This document shows, in pieces, positions 37,096 through 46,230 of a DNA stretch of 64,000 nucleotides. This DNA comes from Acidobacteriota bacterium (GTDB lineage Bacteria; Acidobacteriota; Terriglobia; Versatilivoradales; Versatilivoraceae). Within the stretch, counting starts at the first letter, position 1; every line of letters begins with the position of its first letter. The stretch is taken from NCBI GenBank assembly GCA_028875575.1, contig JAPPDF010000101.1, positions 38,129 through 102,128 on the forward strand, read 5' to 3'. The notes under the pieces were generated by a model. It worked only from the letters and a program-made list of their open reading frames with translations, made no database searches and was not told the origin of the DNA. Both the position numbers and the translations under genes were made by a program.

Positions 37096-38049
37096 TCAAA
37101 ACCCGGTCGGCGGGTCGCCATTCAAGTCTTCGAACAGCGATGTACTCAGATAACGCTCGCCGGTGCTGGGAAGAACGGTCACGATCAGTTTCCCTTCGTT
37201 TTCCGGCCGTTTGCTCACCTCTACCGCGGCGTGAGCGGCGGCTCCGGAGGAGATCCCGACCAGCAACCCCTCCTCCCTGATCAAGCGACGGGCCATGTGA
37301 ATGGCCTGCTCGTTGGTGACCCGGATCACCTCGTCGATCACCCCCGTGTTGAGAATATCCGGAATAAAGCCGGCGCCGATTCCCTGGATCTCGTGCCACC
37401 CGGGACTCCCGCCGGAGATTACCGCGGAATCCTCCGGTTCCACGGCGATGGCTTGAAAGCCCGGCTTCCTGGACTTGAGGATCTCCCCCACTCCGGTAAT
37501 GGTGCCGCCCGTGCCGACGCCTCCCACAAAGATGTCGATCTGTCCCTCGGTATCATTCCAAATCTCTTCGGCAGTCGTCTCGCGGTGAATCTTGGGATTG
37601 GCCCGATTGCGGAACTGCTGGGGTATCCACGAATTGGGAGTCTCGGCCGCCAACCTCTCGGCTGCCCTGATGGCGCCCTTCATGCCCTCAAACCCTGGAG
37701 TCAGGACCAGTTCCGCACCGAAGGCCTTGAGGAGCGTGCGCCGTTCCACGCTCATGGTATCGGGCATGGAAAGAATGAGCCGATACCCCTTGACCGCGCA
37801 GACGAAGGCCAAGGCAATTCCGGTGTTGCCGCTGGTCGGCTCGATGATCACCGTGTCCTTGTCGATGGCGCCCATCCTCTCGGCTTCATGGATCATGCTG
37901 ATCCCGATACGATCCTTGACGCTCCCGGCAGGATTGTGAGATTCCAGCTTGGCCACCACCGTGGCCACCGCCCCGGCTGTCACACGATTCAGCCGCACCA
38001 GGGGGGTATTGCCCATCAATTCAAGGACATTGTTTGCGATCCTCGCCAT
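37096..38049 (-). CDS. cysK: Cysteine synthase A (O-acetylserine sulfhydrylase)
   Basis: PLP enzyme making cysteine from O-acetylserine and sulfide, 317 residues. Typical features: [20 protein letters not shown] with PLP Lys45, [11 protein letters not shown] for substrate binding, [14 protein letters not shown] for the phosphate, and [11 protein letters not shown]. Length is usual for CysK. It lies 9 bp after the rrf2 gene on the same strand, which suggests co-transcription and fits Rrf2 regulators that sense O-acetylserine through CysK. It completes the sulfate-to-cysteine route with cysH-cysD-cysN, transcribed divergently. Confidence 0.95.
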   Translation of the reverse strand: MARIANNVLELMGNTPLVRLNRVTAGAVATVVAKLESHNPAGSVKDRIGISMIHEAERMGAIDKDTVIIEPTSGNTGIALAFVCAVKGYRLILSMPDTMSVERRTLLKAFGAELVLTPGFEGMKGAIRAAERLAAETPNSWIPQQFRNRANPKIHRETTAEEIWNDTEGQIDIFVGGVGTGGTITGVGEILKSRKPGFQAIAVEPEDSAVISGGSPGWHEIQGIGAGFIPDILNTGVIDEVIRVTNEQAIHMARRLIREEGLLVGISSGAAAHAAVEVSKRPENEGKLIVTVLPSTGERYLSTSLFEDLNGDPPTGF

Positions 38050-38058
38050 GGCGGTCTC

Positions 38059-38496
38059 CTAGATGTAGTACATGATCTGCGGGTCCAACTTCTTCCGCCT
38101 TTCGCACACTTCTTCAACCGTGGTCGTGCGCAGGACTTCAGAGGCATGCTCGAATATCTCCGACCACAGGTCTCTGAGAATCTTCCGGGTCGGATCCTGG
38201 CTCGCCCCCTCTCTCATGAAGACATCGTTGCTGTCGATCGATCCCTCCAGTGCCCTGACCACCTGCAGCAGATTGATGTGGCTGGCAGAACGGGCCAACT
38301 GGTAGCCGCCCTGACGCCCCCGGCTGCTCTCAACCAGCCCGGCCTTCTTCAGGAACAGCAGAAGCTGGTCCAGATACTGTTTGGGAATATTCTGTCGTTC
38401 GGCGATCTGGGCGCTCTGTACCGGAGCCTCAAGCGAGTGCGTGGCCAGATCTATGATCGCCAACAAGCCATATTCGCCTTTTGTGGACAGTTTCAT
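38059..38496 (-). CDS. Rrf2-family transcriptional regulator (CymR-like)
   Basis: 145 residues. The N-terminal winged helix MKLSTKGEYGLLAIIDLATH, then IAERQNIPKQYLDQLLLFLKKAGLVES and GGYQLAR, are Rrf2 hallmarks. The three cysteines that hold an Fe-S cluster in IscR or NsrR are absent (one Cys in the C-terminal part), as in CymR. Together with cysK next to it, this suggests a regulator of cysteine metabolism controlled by protein-protein contact. It probably binds the GACTAAAA repeats just upstream of its own start and the divergent cysH promoter. Confidence 0.85.
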   Translation of the reverse strand: MKLSTKGEYGLLAIIDLATHSLEAPVQSAQIAERQNIPKQYLDQLLLFLKKAGLVESSRGRQGGYQLARSASHINLLQVVRALEGSIDSNDVFMREGASQDPTRKILRDLWSEIFEHASEVLRTTTVEEVCERRKKLDPQIMYYI

Positions 38497-38513
38497 GATC
38501 GATCGCCCGTGGA

Positions 38514-38532
38514 GACTAAAACATGACTAAAA
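38514..38532. promoter_or_regulatory. Candidate Rrf2 autoregulatory site
   Basis: GACTAAAA at 38514-38521 and again at 38525-38532, direct repeats one helical turn (11 bp) apart, 18-36 bp upstream of the rrf2 start codon. Related GACTA motifs occur at the divergent cysH promoter. Confidence 0.45.
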
Positions 38533-38594
38533 TAATCCAGATACTGTATTTTCTTGATTCTGACACCTTCCGTCAACAATAATATCAGACTAAC

Positions 38595-38659
38595 ATCAAG
38601 AAATCACTTGATTTTCGTGAGATCCCCCGATATATTGACTATTTTTATTAACTTAGTCA
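38595..38659 (+). promoter_or_regulatory. cysHDN promoter with overlapping palindromes
   Basis: TTGATT at 38608-38613, 17-bp spacer, TATATT at 38631-38636. The -35 overlaps the palindrome ATCAAG-6-CTTGAT (38595-38612). TGACTA-12-TAGTCA (38636-38659) overlaps the -10 edge and the expected transcription start. Both fit operator positions; binding by the neighbouring Rrf2 protein is inferred. Confidence 0.5.
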
Positions 38660-38675
38660 TCTTTTTGTGAGACCC

Positions 38676-39416
38676 ATGGTTGCCTCTCCTTCGAACGCTG
38701 GTGATGTCGTGCGGTGGCAGGAGCAGCTTCGCTCCTCTTCTCCCAGCGAAATCCTGCAATGGGCCCATCGCCGATTCGGTTCCAGGGTGGTATTCGCCAC
38801 GGCCTTGGGTCTGGAAGATCAGGTGATCACCCATTTTCTGGCCCGGGACGCCCTTCCCGTTCGCATCGTGACTCTGGACACCGGCAGACTCTTTCCCGAA
38901 ACCCTTCAGCTTGTCGAACGGACCGAAGAGCGCTATCGACTGAGAATCGAGACCTTTTTCCCCCGAACCGAGGAAGTGGAGTCGATGGTCCGGGACCATG
39001 GGATCAACCTCTTTTACCAGAGCGTCGAGTTGAGACAGCTCTGTTGCCGCATCAGAAAAATCCATCCCCTGGCGCGAGCGCTCAAGGGCATGGACGCCTG
39101 GATCTGCGGTCTCAGGCGCCAGCAGTCCGTGACCCGACGTGAGGTGTATCCCGTCGAATGGGACGACAGCAATGGGCTGGTCAAGATCAATCCTCTCTGG
39201 AATTGGGAGGAGTCCCGCCTTTGGGAGACCGTCAAGGCCAACCAGGTGCCCTACAATCCGTTGCACGAACAGGGCTTTCTAAGCATCGGCTGCGCCTGCT
39301 GCACGCGAGCCGTGGCGCCGGGAGAAGACCTGCGGGCCGGACGATGGTGGTGGGAGCGGCCCGAGCACAAGGAATGCGGACTGCACCGCCGTCCGAGTCC
39401 CGCCAGCAACCAGTGA
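38676..39416 (+). CDS. cysH: Adenylylsulfate (APS) reductase, [4Fe-4S] type
   Basis: Reduces APS to sulfite and AMP in the cytoplasm. 246 residues from ATG 38676 (GTG 38667 is possible). PP-loop-related fold: VVFATALGLEDQVITHFL, TLDTGRLFPETLQL. The cluster cysteines CCRIRK and GCACC, found in APS but not PAPS reductases, are both present, and the tail KECGLH carries the catalytic Cys region. Absence of an APS kinase (cysC) near the cysD/cysN genes agrees with direct APS reduction. Followed by cysD at 60 bp. Confidence 0.93.
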   Translation: MVASPSNAGDVVRWQEQLRSSSPSEILQWAHRRFGSRVVFATALGLEDQVITHFLARDALPVRIVTLDTGRLFPETLQLVERTEERYRLRIETFFPRTEEVESMVRDHGINLFYQSVELRQLCCRIRKIHPLARALKGMDAWICGLRRQQSVTRREVYPVEWDDSNGLVKINPLWNWEESRLWETVKANQVPYNPLHEQGFLSIGCACCTRAVAPGEDLRAGRWWWERPEHKECGLHRRPSPASNQ

Positions 39417-39475
39417 TTATTGCGCTGGCGATGCCCTGCGTCCGCCATCCGAATCGGGAAAGCTGAACCGAAACC

Positions 39476-40381
39476 ATGGATAGCTACTTTCTATCCCACC
39501 TGGACGTCCTGGAAGCCGAGGCCATCTACGTCATGCGTGAAGTGGCCTCGGAGTTTGAGCGGCCGGTGCTGCTCTTTTCAGGCGGAAAGGACTCCATCTG
39601 CCTGTTGAGGCTGGCTGAAAAGGCTTTTCGTCCGGCTCACTTCCCCTTTCCCTTGCTGCACATCGATACCGGCCACAATTTCCCGGAGGTGATCGAGTTT
39701 CGTGACCGGCGGGTGAAGGAGCTTGGGGAGCGGCTGATCGTCCGCACCGTGGACGACGCCATCGACGCCGGCATTGTGACTGAGCCCGGCGGCACCGACA
39801 AGAGCCGGAACTGGCTGCAGATCCCCACCCTGCTGCACGCTCTGAAGGAGTTCAAGTTCGACGCTGCCTTCGGGGGAGCACGCCGTGACGAAGAAAAATC
39901 CAGGGCCAAGGAAAGGTTCTTTTCGTTTCGAGACGAATTTGGACAGTGGGACCCGCGCAACCAGCGACCGGAGCTCTGGAATGTTTACAACACCAGGATA
40001 CACCCGGGCCAGCACATCCGCGTATTCCCCCTGTCCAACTGGACCGAACTGGATGTCTGGCAATACATCGCCAGGGAGAAGCTGGAGATTCCGAGCATCT
40101 ACTTCAGCCACCGACGGGAGGTCTTCCGGAGGGACGGTCTATGGATGAGCGCCTCCGAACTGCTTCCGCTCAAGCGTGGCGAGGTGACCGAGACCCGGTC
40201 GATTCGGTTCAGGACGGTTGGGGATATCCTCTGTACGGCCGCCATTGAATCGTCCTGCGCCACGGTTGAGCAGATCATCGGAGAAATCTCTTCCCTCAAG
40301 GTAACCGAACGTGGTGCCCGGGCCGATGATCAAATCTCCGAAACTTCCATGGAAGACCGCAAGAGAGAGGGGTATTTCTAG
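39476..40381 (+). CDS. cysD: Sulfate adenylyltransferase subunit 2
   Basis: Catalytic subunit of ATP sulfurylase, 301 residues. The PP-loop LLFSGGKDSICLLRLAEKA binds ATP. DTGHNFPEVIEFRD and GGARRDEEKSRAKERFFSFR are diagnostic of CysD, and NVYNTRIHPGQHIRVFPLSNWTE-type sequence follows. Directly abuts cysN with no gap between its stop and the cysN GTG, giving the expected 1:1 heterodimer. Length and motifs are normal. Confidence 0.96.
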   Translation: MDSYFLSHLDVLEAEAIYVMREVASEFERPVLLFSGGKDSICLLRLAEKAFRPAHFPFPLLHIDTGHNFPEVIEFRDRRVKELGERLIVRTVDDAIDAGIVTEPGGTDKSRNWLQIPTLLHALKEFKFDAAFGGARRDEEKSRAKERFFSFRDEFGQWDPRNQRPELWNVYNTRIHPGQHIRVFPLSNWTELDVWQYIAREKLEIPSIYFSHRREVFRRDGLWMSASELLPLKRGEVTETRSIRFRTVGDILCTAAIESSCATVEQIIGEISSLKVTERGARADDQISETSMEDRKREGYF

Positions 40382-41701
40382 GTGAATGCCCAAACGACCG
40401 ATTCCCAGGCGACGGTTCAGTTGCTGCGGTTCACCACCTGCGGCAGCGTCGACGATGGAAAGAGCACCTTGATCGGCCGGCTGCTCCACGATTCCAAATT
40501 GATTCTGGAAGATCAATTGGCCGCTCTGAAGCGAGCCAGCCAGATGCGGGGCGAATCGGAGGTCAACCTGGCCAACCTCACCGACGGCCTGCGGGCCGAG
40601 CGGGAGCAAGGCATCACCATCGACGTCGCCTACCGTTACTTCGCCACGCCACGCCGGCGGTTCATCGTTGCCGACACGCCGGGTCACATTCAGTACACCC
40701 GCAACATGGTCACCGGCGCCTCCACCAGCAGCCTGGCGCTGATCCTGGTGGACGCTCGCAAGGGAATCATCGAGCAGACCCGGAGGCACGCCACCATCGC
40801 ATCCCTGTTGGGAATTCCCCACCTGGTGCTGTGCGTCAACAAAATGGACCTGGTCGATTTTTCCGAGGAGGTTTTCGAAGTCATTCGACAGGAATTCACC
40901 CGATTCTCGACCCGCCTCAAAATCAGGGATGTCACCTTTATACCCATGAGCGCACTGCTGGGAGACAACGTGGTCGCTCGCTCCTCCAAAATGCCCTGGT
41001 ATCTGGGCGAGACGCTTCTCTCCTTTCTGGAAAGCGTTCACATCGCCAGCGACTGGAATATGCAGGATCCGCGCTTCCCCGTCCAATGGGTCATCCGCCC
41101 CCAATTCGGCCGCTCCACCGATTTCAGGGCCTTTGCCGGACAGGTAGCCAGCGGGGCCTTCAGGGTTGGCGACCGGGTCACTGTCCTTCCGTCCGGAAGA
41201 CAATCCCGGGTCCAGGACATTCAACTCATGAGCCGATCGCTGGAGGTTGCCCACGCCCCCATGTCGGCCTGCATCCTGCTTGAAGACACCATCGACGTCA
41301 GTCGAGGGGACCTTATCGTGGCCTCCGACAATCTTCCCCACGTCGGCAAGGACCTGGAAGCCATGTGTTGCTGGATGGACGAGACTCCCCTGCAGCTCGG
41401 CAAGAAGTACCTGCTGAAACACACCACCCACAGCACCAAGGCCATGGTTCACCACTTGCACTATCGGCTGGACATCAACCGCCTGGAAGAGGACTCGGCT
41501 CACGTGCTGAAACTCAACGAGATCGGACGAATCGCCCTGAAGACGGCCACTCCCCTGCTATACGACCGCTATCACCGCAACCGGAGCCTGGGTGGTTTCG
41601 TGCTCATCGACGAATCCACCCACGCCACCGTGGGAGCGGGCATGCTGGAGGAGCCTGCCAGACCCGCCCCTCTACCGGAACGTGTCGACTACTCCATCTA
41701 A
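40382..41701 (+). CDS. cysN: Sulfate adenylyltransferase subunit 1 (GTPase)
   Basis: GTPase subunit that drives APS synthesis with CysD. 439 residues, so not fused to an APS kinase. G1 is GSVDDGKSTLIGRLLHD, the switch region EREQGITIDVAYRYF, G3 ADTPGHIQYTRNM, G4 VNKMDLVDF; EF-Tu-like beta domains follow. GTG start immediately after the cysD stop. Third gene of cysH-cysD-cysN, likely one transcript from the promoter at 38608. The absent kinase domain matches an APS-reductase pathway. Confidence 0.95.
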   Translation: MNAQTTDSQATVQLLRFTTCGSVDDGKSTLIGRLLHDSKLILEDQLAALKRASQMRGESEVNLANLTDGLRAEREQGITIDVAYRYFATPRRRFIVADTPGHIQYTRNMVTGASTSSLALILVDARKGIIEQTRRHATIASLLGIPHLVLCVNKMDLVDFSEEVFEVIRQEFTRFSTRLKIRDVTFIPMSALLGDNVVARSSKMPWYLGETLLSFLESVHIASDWNMQDPRFPVQWVIRPQFGRSTDFRAFAGQVASGAFRVGDRVTVLPSGRQSRVQDIQLMSRSLEVAHAPMSACILLEDTIDVSRGDLIVASDNLPHVGKDLEAMCCWMDETPLQLGKKYLLKHTTHSTKAMVHHLHYRLDINRLEEDSAHVLKLNEIGRIALKTATPLLYDRYHRNRSLGGFVLIDESTHATVGAGMLEEPARPAPLPERVDYSI

Positions 41702-41799
41702 GACGAGTGTCTCCCCACAATAATTGAACAATCTCCAGGCTGTGAGGTTATATTAGGGGCTTCAATTTCATCCCTGGCGGTCAAGAGAGGAAACCATTC

Positions 41800-42552
41800 A
41801 TGAAACTGGCCGGCAAGACAGCACTCATCACCGGGGGCGGCACCGGGATCGGAAGAGCCATTTCTCTGCTGTTTGCCCGGGAGGGCGCAGCCGTTGCCAT
41901 CAACTATTCCAAGTCCGAAGCGGAGGCTTCCGAAACGGCTTCCGCGGTTCAAGAATCGGGAGGGCGCAGCCTGCTGGTTCGCACCGACGTCTCATCCGAT
42001 GCCCAGGTCAGGCAGATGATGGAGCGGGTCCACGGAGAATTGGGCGCCATCGATATTCTGATCAACAACGCCGGCTTCACTCGATTTATCGACTTTGCGG
42101 ACCTGGAGCAGCTGACCGAGGACATCTGGGACAGCCTCTTCGCCGTAAACCTGAAGGGCACCTATTTCTGCTGTCGTGCCGTGGCTCCCCTCATGCAGGC
42201 ACAAGGCGGCGGACGCATCGTCAACATCGCCTCGGTGGCCGGAATCACCGGACAGGGCAGCTGTATTGCCTATTGCGCGTCCAAGGCCGGAGTCATCAGT
42301 CTGACCAAGTCATTGGCTCGAGCCCTGGGCCCCGACATCCTGGTGAATGCCGTGGCTCCGGCTCTCACCGAGACCCGCTGGCTCGACGGAGTCGCGAGAG
42401 CTCCGGAGATGCGGGAGAACTTCAGGAAGGCCTCGGCTCTCAATCGTATGGGAACGGCTGAGGATGTCGCTGAGGTGACTCTTTCCATGGCGACCGACTG
42501 GAGCTTTGTCACAGGGCAAATCGTGGTCGTGGACGGCGGCAGAATGCTCTGA
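41800..42552 (+). CDS. SDR family oxidoreductase (FabG-like)
   Basis: Classical short-chain dehydrogenase of 250 residues. NAD(P) motif TALITGGGTGIGRAIS, NNAGF, catalytic Ser in IVNIASVAG and Tyr/Lys in YCASKAG, then the VNAVAPALTET segment. GAGAGGAAA precedes the ATG. It resembles 3-oxoacyl-ACP reductases but these motifs are shared by many SDRs, and no fatty-acid genes are nearby. Downstream is a class IV aminotransferase 103 bp away. Substrate unknown. Confidence 0.85.
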   Translation: MKLAGKTALITGGGTGIGRAISLLFAREGAAVAINYSKSEAEASETASAVQESGGRSLLVRTDVSSDAQVRQMMERVHGELGAIDILINNAGFTRFIDFADLEQLTEDIWDSLFAVNLKGTYFCCRAVAPLMQAQGGGRIVNIASVAGITGQGSCIAYCASKAGVISLTKSLARALGPDILVNAVAPALTETRWLDGVARAPEMRENFRKASALNRMGTAEDVAEVTLSMATDWSFVTGQIVVVDGGRML

Positions 42553-42655
42553 AGCCGCGCCTCCCGAGGCAGGATCCTGCGCGGGATCAGGCCCGTGGGC
42601 CCTGTAACTCGGGTGCGTCGCCGAGTCCCCTGGTCTAATTGCTTCGCCAAGTCCG

Positions 42656-43498
42656 ATGCGCGAACTGGCAAACGTCAACGGTAACATCTGTGCCCTCGAG
42701 GATGCCGTGATCCCGGCGGAGGACCGGGGCTGTCTGTTTGGAGATGGGGTTTACGAGGTCGTGCGCGCCTATCAGGGTCGGCTTTGGGGGGTGCACCGAC
42801 ACTGGAGACGATTTCAGCGCAGCTTGAGGGAAATTGACCTCCAGCCTGCCAACCTTGAGGAGATTCGGGGTTGGATCGAGGAAACCTACCACGCCAGCCA
42901 AATCCCCAACGCTACCGTCTACTTCCACTTGACCCGTGGATCCAGCCCCAGAAACCATTCCTGGAGCGAGTCCTTGAGCCCTTCTTTTTTCATGAGCGTG
43001 CGCCCGTTTGCCGACAGGGGGATCGTGGCAGGCGTCAAGGTTCAGTCGGTTCCGGACCTGCGCTGGCGCCGGTGCGACATAAAGTCTCTCAACCTGCTGC
43101 CCAATGTGCTGGCCAAGCAGCAGGCCCGAAAGCTGGGTGCCTATGAAGCGCTGCTGGTGGACACCAAGGGAAATGTCACCGAAGGAAGCTCCTCGGCCGC
43201 CCTGGCAGTTCTCGATCGAACCATCGTCGCTCCCCCTCAGACTTCTGCCATATTGCCAAGCATCACTCGCGAATATGTAGAGGAGATTGCGTCCGAGCTG
43301 AAGCTCTTCTTTCGGGAGCGGTCCCTTTCTCTGGCCGAGTTCCGGGCGGCCGGCGAAGCCTTTCTGGCCGGCACTTCAGACGAGATCACCGGGATTACCC
43401 ACCTGGACGGTCAAGCTGTCGGGACAGGCGAGGTCGGGCCATGGACCCGAGAAATTCAGAGGGTCTACCGGCAGCGCATTGAACGGGGGAAAGACTGA
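42656..43498 (+). CDS. Class IV PLP aminotransferase (D-amino-acid/branched-chain type)
   Basis: 280 residues. Fold-type IV motifs: NGNICALEDAVIPAEDRGCLFGDGVYEVVRAY, the PLP lysine in CDIKSLNLLPNVLAKQ, EALLVDTKGNVTEGSSS and the phosphate-binding SITREYVEEIA. The strong similarity to D-alanine aminotransferases around RGCLFGDGVYEV suggests a D-amino-acid transaminase, which would supply D-Ala or D-Glu for peptidoglycan. A branched-chain or aminodeoxychorismate-type activity is not excluded. No clear ribosome binding site. Confidence 0.8.
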   Translation: MRELANVNGNICALEDAVIPAEDRGCLFGDGVYEVVRAYQGRLWGVHRHWRRFQRSLREIDLQPANLEEIRGWIEETYHASQIPNATVYFHLTRGSSPRNHSWSESLSPSFFMSVRPFADRGIVAGVKVQSVPDLRWRRCDIKSLNLLPNVLAKQQARKLGAYEALLVDTKGNVTEGSSSAALAVLDRTIVAPPQTSAILPSITREYVEEIASELKLFFRERSLSLAEFRAAGEAFLAGTSDEITGITHLDGQAVGTGEVGPWTREIQRVYRQRIERGKD

Positions 43499-43539
43499 CA
43501 ACAGGAGTTCGAATGGACCTCTCCTGCTCGAACGGGACG

Positions 43540-43673
43540 CTAGCCCGCATTTCTCACCAGGTCGCTGGATTCATACTGAAATTCCGTTTATTTTTGGAAA
43601 CTTATTGGTCCGAATGTGAGGCCTTGCGGTTACACACGGCGCTGGGCGTGCCCTGGTGAGAAATGCGGACTAG
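43540..43673. mobile_element. Family C element, copy 1 (short form)
   Basis: 134 bp. Terminal inverted repeats CTAGCCCGCATTTCTCACC (left) and CTAGTCCGCATTTCTCACC (right, read inward). Lacks the internal CCCTTCAGCGCG hairpin of the 252-bp copies, so it looks like an internally deleted form. Its right terminal CTAG includes the TAG stop of the RodZ-like gene. Confidence 0.84.
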
Positions 43674-44593
43674 TTGAGGGTGCTTACCTGCGATGGGTTG
43701 GAGGATGGGACGACCGGGTCGCGCGCGGCCAGAAAGCTCTGGTAGTTTTCTGCCGAAACCACGATGGTCTTGGTTTTCCCTGGCTCACCGAGCTGGGCGA
43801 AAACCTGATCGTTCACCCAGAGTTGAGTTCCCAGGGGATTTCCAAGCTTCACGTTCAGGGGCCGCTGGAGAGAAAAGCTCCTGGTCTCGTCAGAGCGCAA
43901 GATGCCGCTGAACAACGTGCTTTCCCCAACGCTGACCCTTATCCAGGCCTGCTCTCGGCCCTTGATGCGTAGCCTCGGCTCCGTCACCGACACGGGCTTG
44001 GCTTCCGATGGCGTTTCAGGGGACAGTTTGGGAGCCAGTTCTCCCAAGACACTCAAGCCGGCCTGATCACCCGATCCACTCACACCGGCAGGCTGCCCGT
44101 TGTTCCCGGAAGCCTGTGCGGGCGCCGAGGCTTGATCCTGCGAATGCTGCGCTGCACCGGCGTTCTTGGGGACGCTCAACGAATCCTGGTCTGTCCGGGC
44201 GCCTACTTCGACGAAGTAAAAGATCGTGAGGGCCCCAAGTAGTGCCACCAGGGAGGGAAAGATGGCGCCGGATTTTGCGCCTGCAGCCCGGGTCTTCAAC
44301 TTCGCGCCCAAGGATGGCCGGGGTTTCTGAGCGGCTCGGGACCTGTAGCCCGCGGATTTGAGCCGGTCTTCCACCAAAAGGTATTCCCGCACCGGTTTGT
44401 CCTCATCGATACCCAGGTAGCGGGCATAGCTCCGAACAAAGGACCGTCGAAAAACACCGGCGGGCAATCGATCGAAGCGGTCGTCTTCGATGTAACCGAG
44501 CAAACTGGCCCGGATCTTGGTTTCCCTGGCTATTTCTTCCAGGGTAACCCCTCTAAGTTCCCGCTCACGTTTCAGATCGGCGCCCAAGGACAC
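43670..44593 (-). CDS. RodZ-like helix-turn-helix membrane protein
   Basis: 307 residues from a GTG at 44593 with GGGGGAG 7 nt upstream (ATG 44626 possible). HTH_25 domain SLGADLKRERELRGVTLEEIA, then RLPAGVFRRSFVRSYARYLG; a TM segment (IFPSLVALLGALTIFYFV) at about residue 120; a Ser/Ala/Gln-rich linker; and a C-terminal beta domain of the DUF4115 type (LRIKGREQAWIRVSVGEST). Such proteins link MreB to the envelope in rods, or act in envelope regulation. The stop TAG lies in element C1, only 4 bp from its right end. Confidence 0.8.
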   Translation of the reverse strand: MSLGADLKRERELRGVTLEEIARETKIRASLLGYIEDDRFDRLPAGVFRRSFVRSYARYLGIDEDKPVREYLLVEDRLKSAGYRSRAAQKPRPSLGAKLKTRAAGAKSGAIFPSLVALLGALTIFYFVEVGARTDQDSLSVPKNAGAAQHSQDQASAPAQASGNNGQPAGVSGSGDQAGLSVLGELAPKLSPETPSEAKPVSVTEPRLRIKGREQAWIRVSVGESTLFSGILRSDETRSFSLQRPLNVKLGNPLGTQLWVNDQVFAQLGEPGKTKTIVVSAENYQSFLAARDPVVPSSNPSQVSTLN

Positions 44594-44804
44594 GATGGGT
44601 CTCCCCCAGAGAAAAGGGCCATTCATACTACGCCCCTGCCCGACACCTGTCAAGAATTTGAGGAAGGATTTGAAATCGCAACGGATCCAGGTTTAAAATC
44701 GCTCGGTCTTGTAGAATTAAGCCTTTGAACCCGTCACCTGCGGCTCTCTGAGACCCAGTCTCTTCGACCGCGTGGAGCCATTGACAGGAGCCCCGGGCAA
44801 ACCA

Positions 44805-45698
44805 ATGAACGTTTTGTCGAGACTGCTGCTGACCTCATCCCTTCTCTGTGGGCTGTGCCTCACGGCCTCTGCAGACGAAATACCCAAGGTCAGGACGCTC
44901 CGGATAGACGTCCGCATGGTGGAGGTCTATACGGCTGTCTTCGACCAGAGAGGCCGATACGTTCCGGGACTGGCGCCGGCTGACTTCGAAATCGAAGAGG
45001 ACGGTCAAATCCAGTCAATCCAGGCCTTTGAGTCCCAAACCTCGGCTCTGACGATCGCGTTGCTGGTGGACACCACCGGAAGCATGCTGAAGCCGCTGCC
45101 GCACGTCAAGAATGCGGTGGCCGATCTGTTGACGGAGATCAAGCCCCAGGATCGTTTCGGCCTTTTCGCTTTCAACAATCGGCTCCAGGTCCTGGTGCCG
45201 TTTACCAAGGACAGGCGCGCGGCACTTCGAGCCCTGTTCCGCATGCGGGCCTCCGGGAGCACCGCTCTCTTCGATTCTCTGGCCCAACTGGCCCCGCATC
45301 TGGCCCGAGTGACCGGCAAGAAGGCCATCCTGCTCTTCACCGACGGAGAGGATACCAGCAGCGTCCTCTCGATGGAGGACTCGGTCAGGACCATCAAGCG
45401 AGTCGGGATTCCCATCTATACCGTTTTTCAGGGACGGGCGCTGCAAAGCCAGCTCCTGATCGATCGTCTGACGGAGATTTCGAATGCGACAGGAGGCGTC
45501 GCAGTCAGGATCAGACGCCCCGAAGAAATCGGCCGGGTCTTCACCGAGATCGTTCAGGATCTTCAGCACCTCTATCTGCTCGGTTACTACCCTCCGGCCG
45601 AGTTCGGCGGCAGCAACGGTGGGTGGCGCAAGATCTCGGTGCGTGTTCCTCGGCACAAGGACTTCCGGGTAAGAGCCAAGGAAGGATACCTGCCCTAA
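44805..45698 (+). CDS. Secreted VWFA-related acidobacterial domain protein
   Basis: 297 residues from ATG 44805 (AGGAG upstream). The Sec signal is RLLLTSSLLCGLCLTASA. A short N-terminal beta segment (VRMVEVYTAVFDQRG, LAPADFEIEEDGQIQSI) precedes a von Willebrand A domain whose MIDAS motif is DTTGSM (Asp89). TDGEDTSSVLSM and the C-terminal YYPPAEFGGSNGGWRKISVRV, KEGYLP are typical of the VWFA-related family common in Acidobacteriota. Likely a metal-dependent extracellular adhesion protein. It immediately precedes the microcompartment genes but is not clearly linked to them. Confidence 0.85.
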   Translation: MNVLSRLLLTSSLLCGLCLTASADEIPKVRTLRIDVRMVEVYTAVFDQRGRYVPGLAPADFEIEEDGQIQSIQAFESQTSALTIALLVDTTGSMLKPLPHVKNAVADLLTEIKPQDRFGLFAFNNRLQVLVPFTKDRRAALRALFRMRASGSTALFDSLAQLAPHLARVTGKKAILLFTDGEDTSSVLSMEDSVRTIKRVGIPIYTVFQGRALQSQLLIDRLTEISNATGGVAVRIRRPEEIGRVFTEIVQDLQHLYLLGYYPPAEFGGSNGGWRKISVRVPRHKDFRVRAKEGYLP

Positions 45699-45829
45699 AA
45701 GTGGAGTGGAAACTGCATCCGCTCGGTTACTATCCTCTCGCCATGCGGCTTCCGCGATTGCCGTCGGTTGACCCGACACCCCTTAAATGATAGTTTCACC
45801 CTCACCAATCTGACACAGGAGCTGAGGTT

Positions 45830-46111
45830 GTGCCGGGCGAAGCGCTAGGAATGATTGAAACCAAGGGGTTTGTTGGCGCCGTCGAGGCGGCGGACGCCAT
45901 GGTGAAGGCAGCCAACGTCACTCTGGTGGGAAAAGAGTACATTGGAGCCGGCTTCGTGACGGTATGCGTGCGAGGGGACGTCGGGGCCGTCAAGGCCGCC
46001 ACCGATGCGGGCGCATCCGCGGCGCGGCGAGTCGGCGAACTGGTAGCTGTCCACGTCATTCCCAGCCCCCACGCCGAAGCTGAAAAAAACATCCCCGGCG
46101 AAACTCGCTAA
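45830..46111 (+). CDS. Bacterial microcompartment hexameric shell protein (BMC-H)
   Basis: 93 residues with a single BMC domain, matching PduA/EutM over its whole length: [21 protein letters not shown], edge Lys26 in [10 protein letters not shown], pore loop YIGAGFVTV with Ala40 at the place usually held by Ser or Gly, and [14 protein letters not shown]. The hexamers tile into a shell. GTG start with AGGAG nine nt upstream. The adjacent aldehyde dehydrogenase (119 bp downstream) gives the expected cargo. No BMC-P pentamer or BMC-T gene is visible in the window. Confidence in the fold is very high. Confidence 0.95.
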   Translation: MPGEALGMIETKGFVGAVEAADAMVKAANVTLVGKEYIGAGFVTVCVRGDVGAVKAATDAGASAARRVGELVAVHVIPSPHAEAEKNIPGETR

Positions 46112-46230
46112 GCCGTTCACTCGGCGTGACAGGCGCATGATGGCGGCCCTGTAGCCTCGAGCGCCGACGTCGCCCCGGCGGATACTCCCCCGACCAACCT
46201 CCCTGATTTTCTCCGGACCTCCCACAGGCC

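Noticed and set aside
36632..37399. 255-residue minus-strand frame across the long spacer and the end of cysK
   Set aside because: No start signal or recognisable domain, overlaps cysK, and covers the inverted repeat; judged non-coding.
41702..41799. Possible promoter TTGAAC-18-TTATAT before the SDR gene
   Set aside because: Spacing and -10 match are only fair; not distinguishable from chance.
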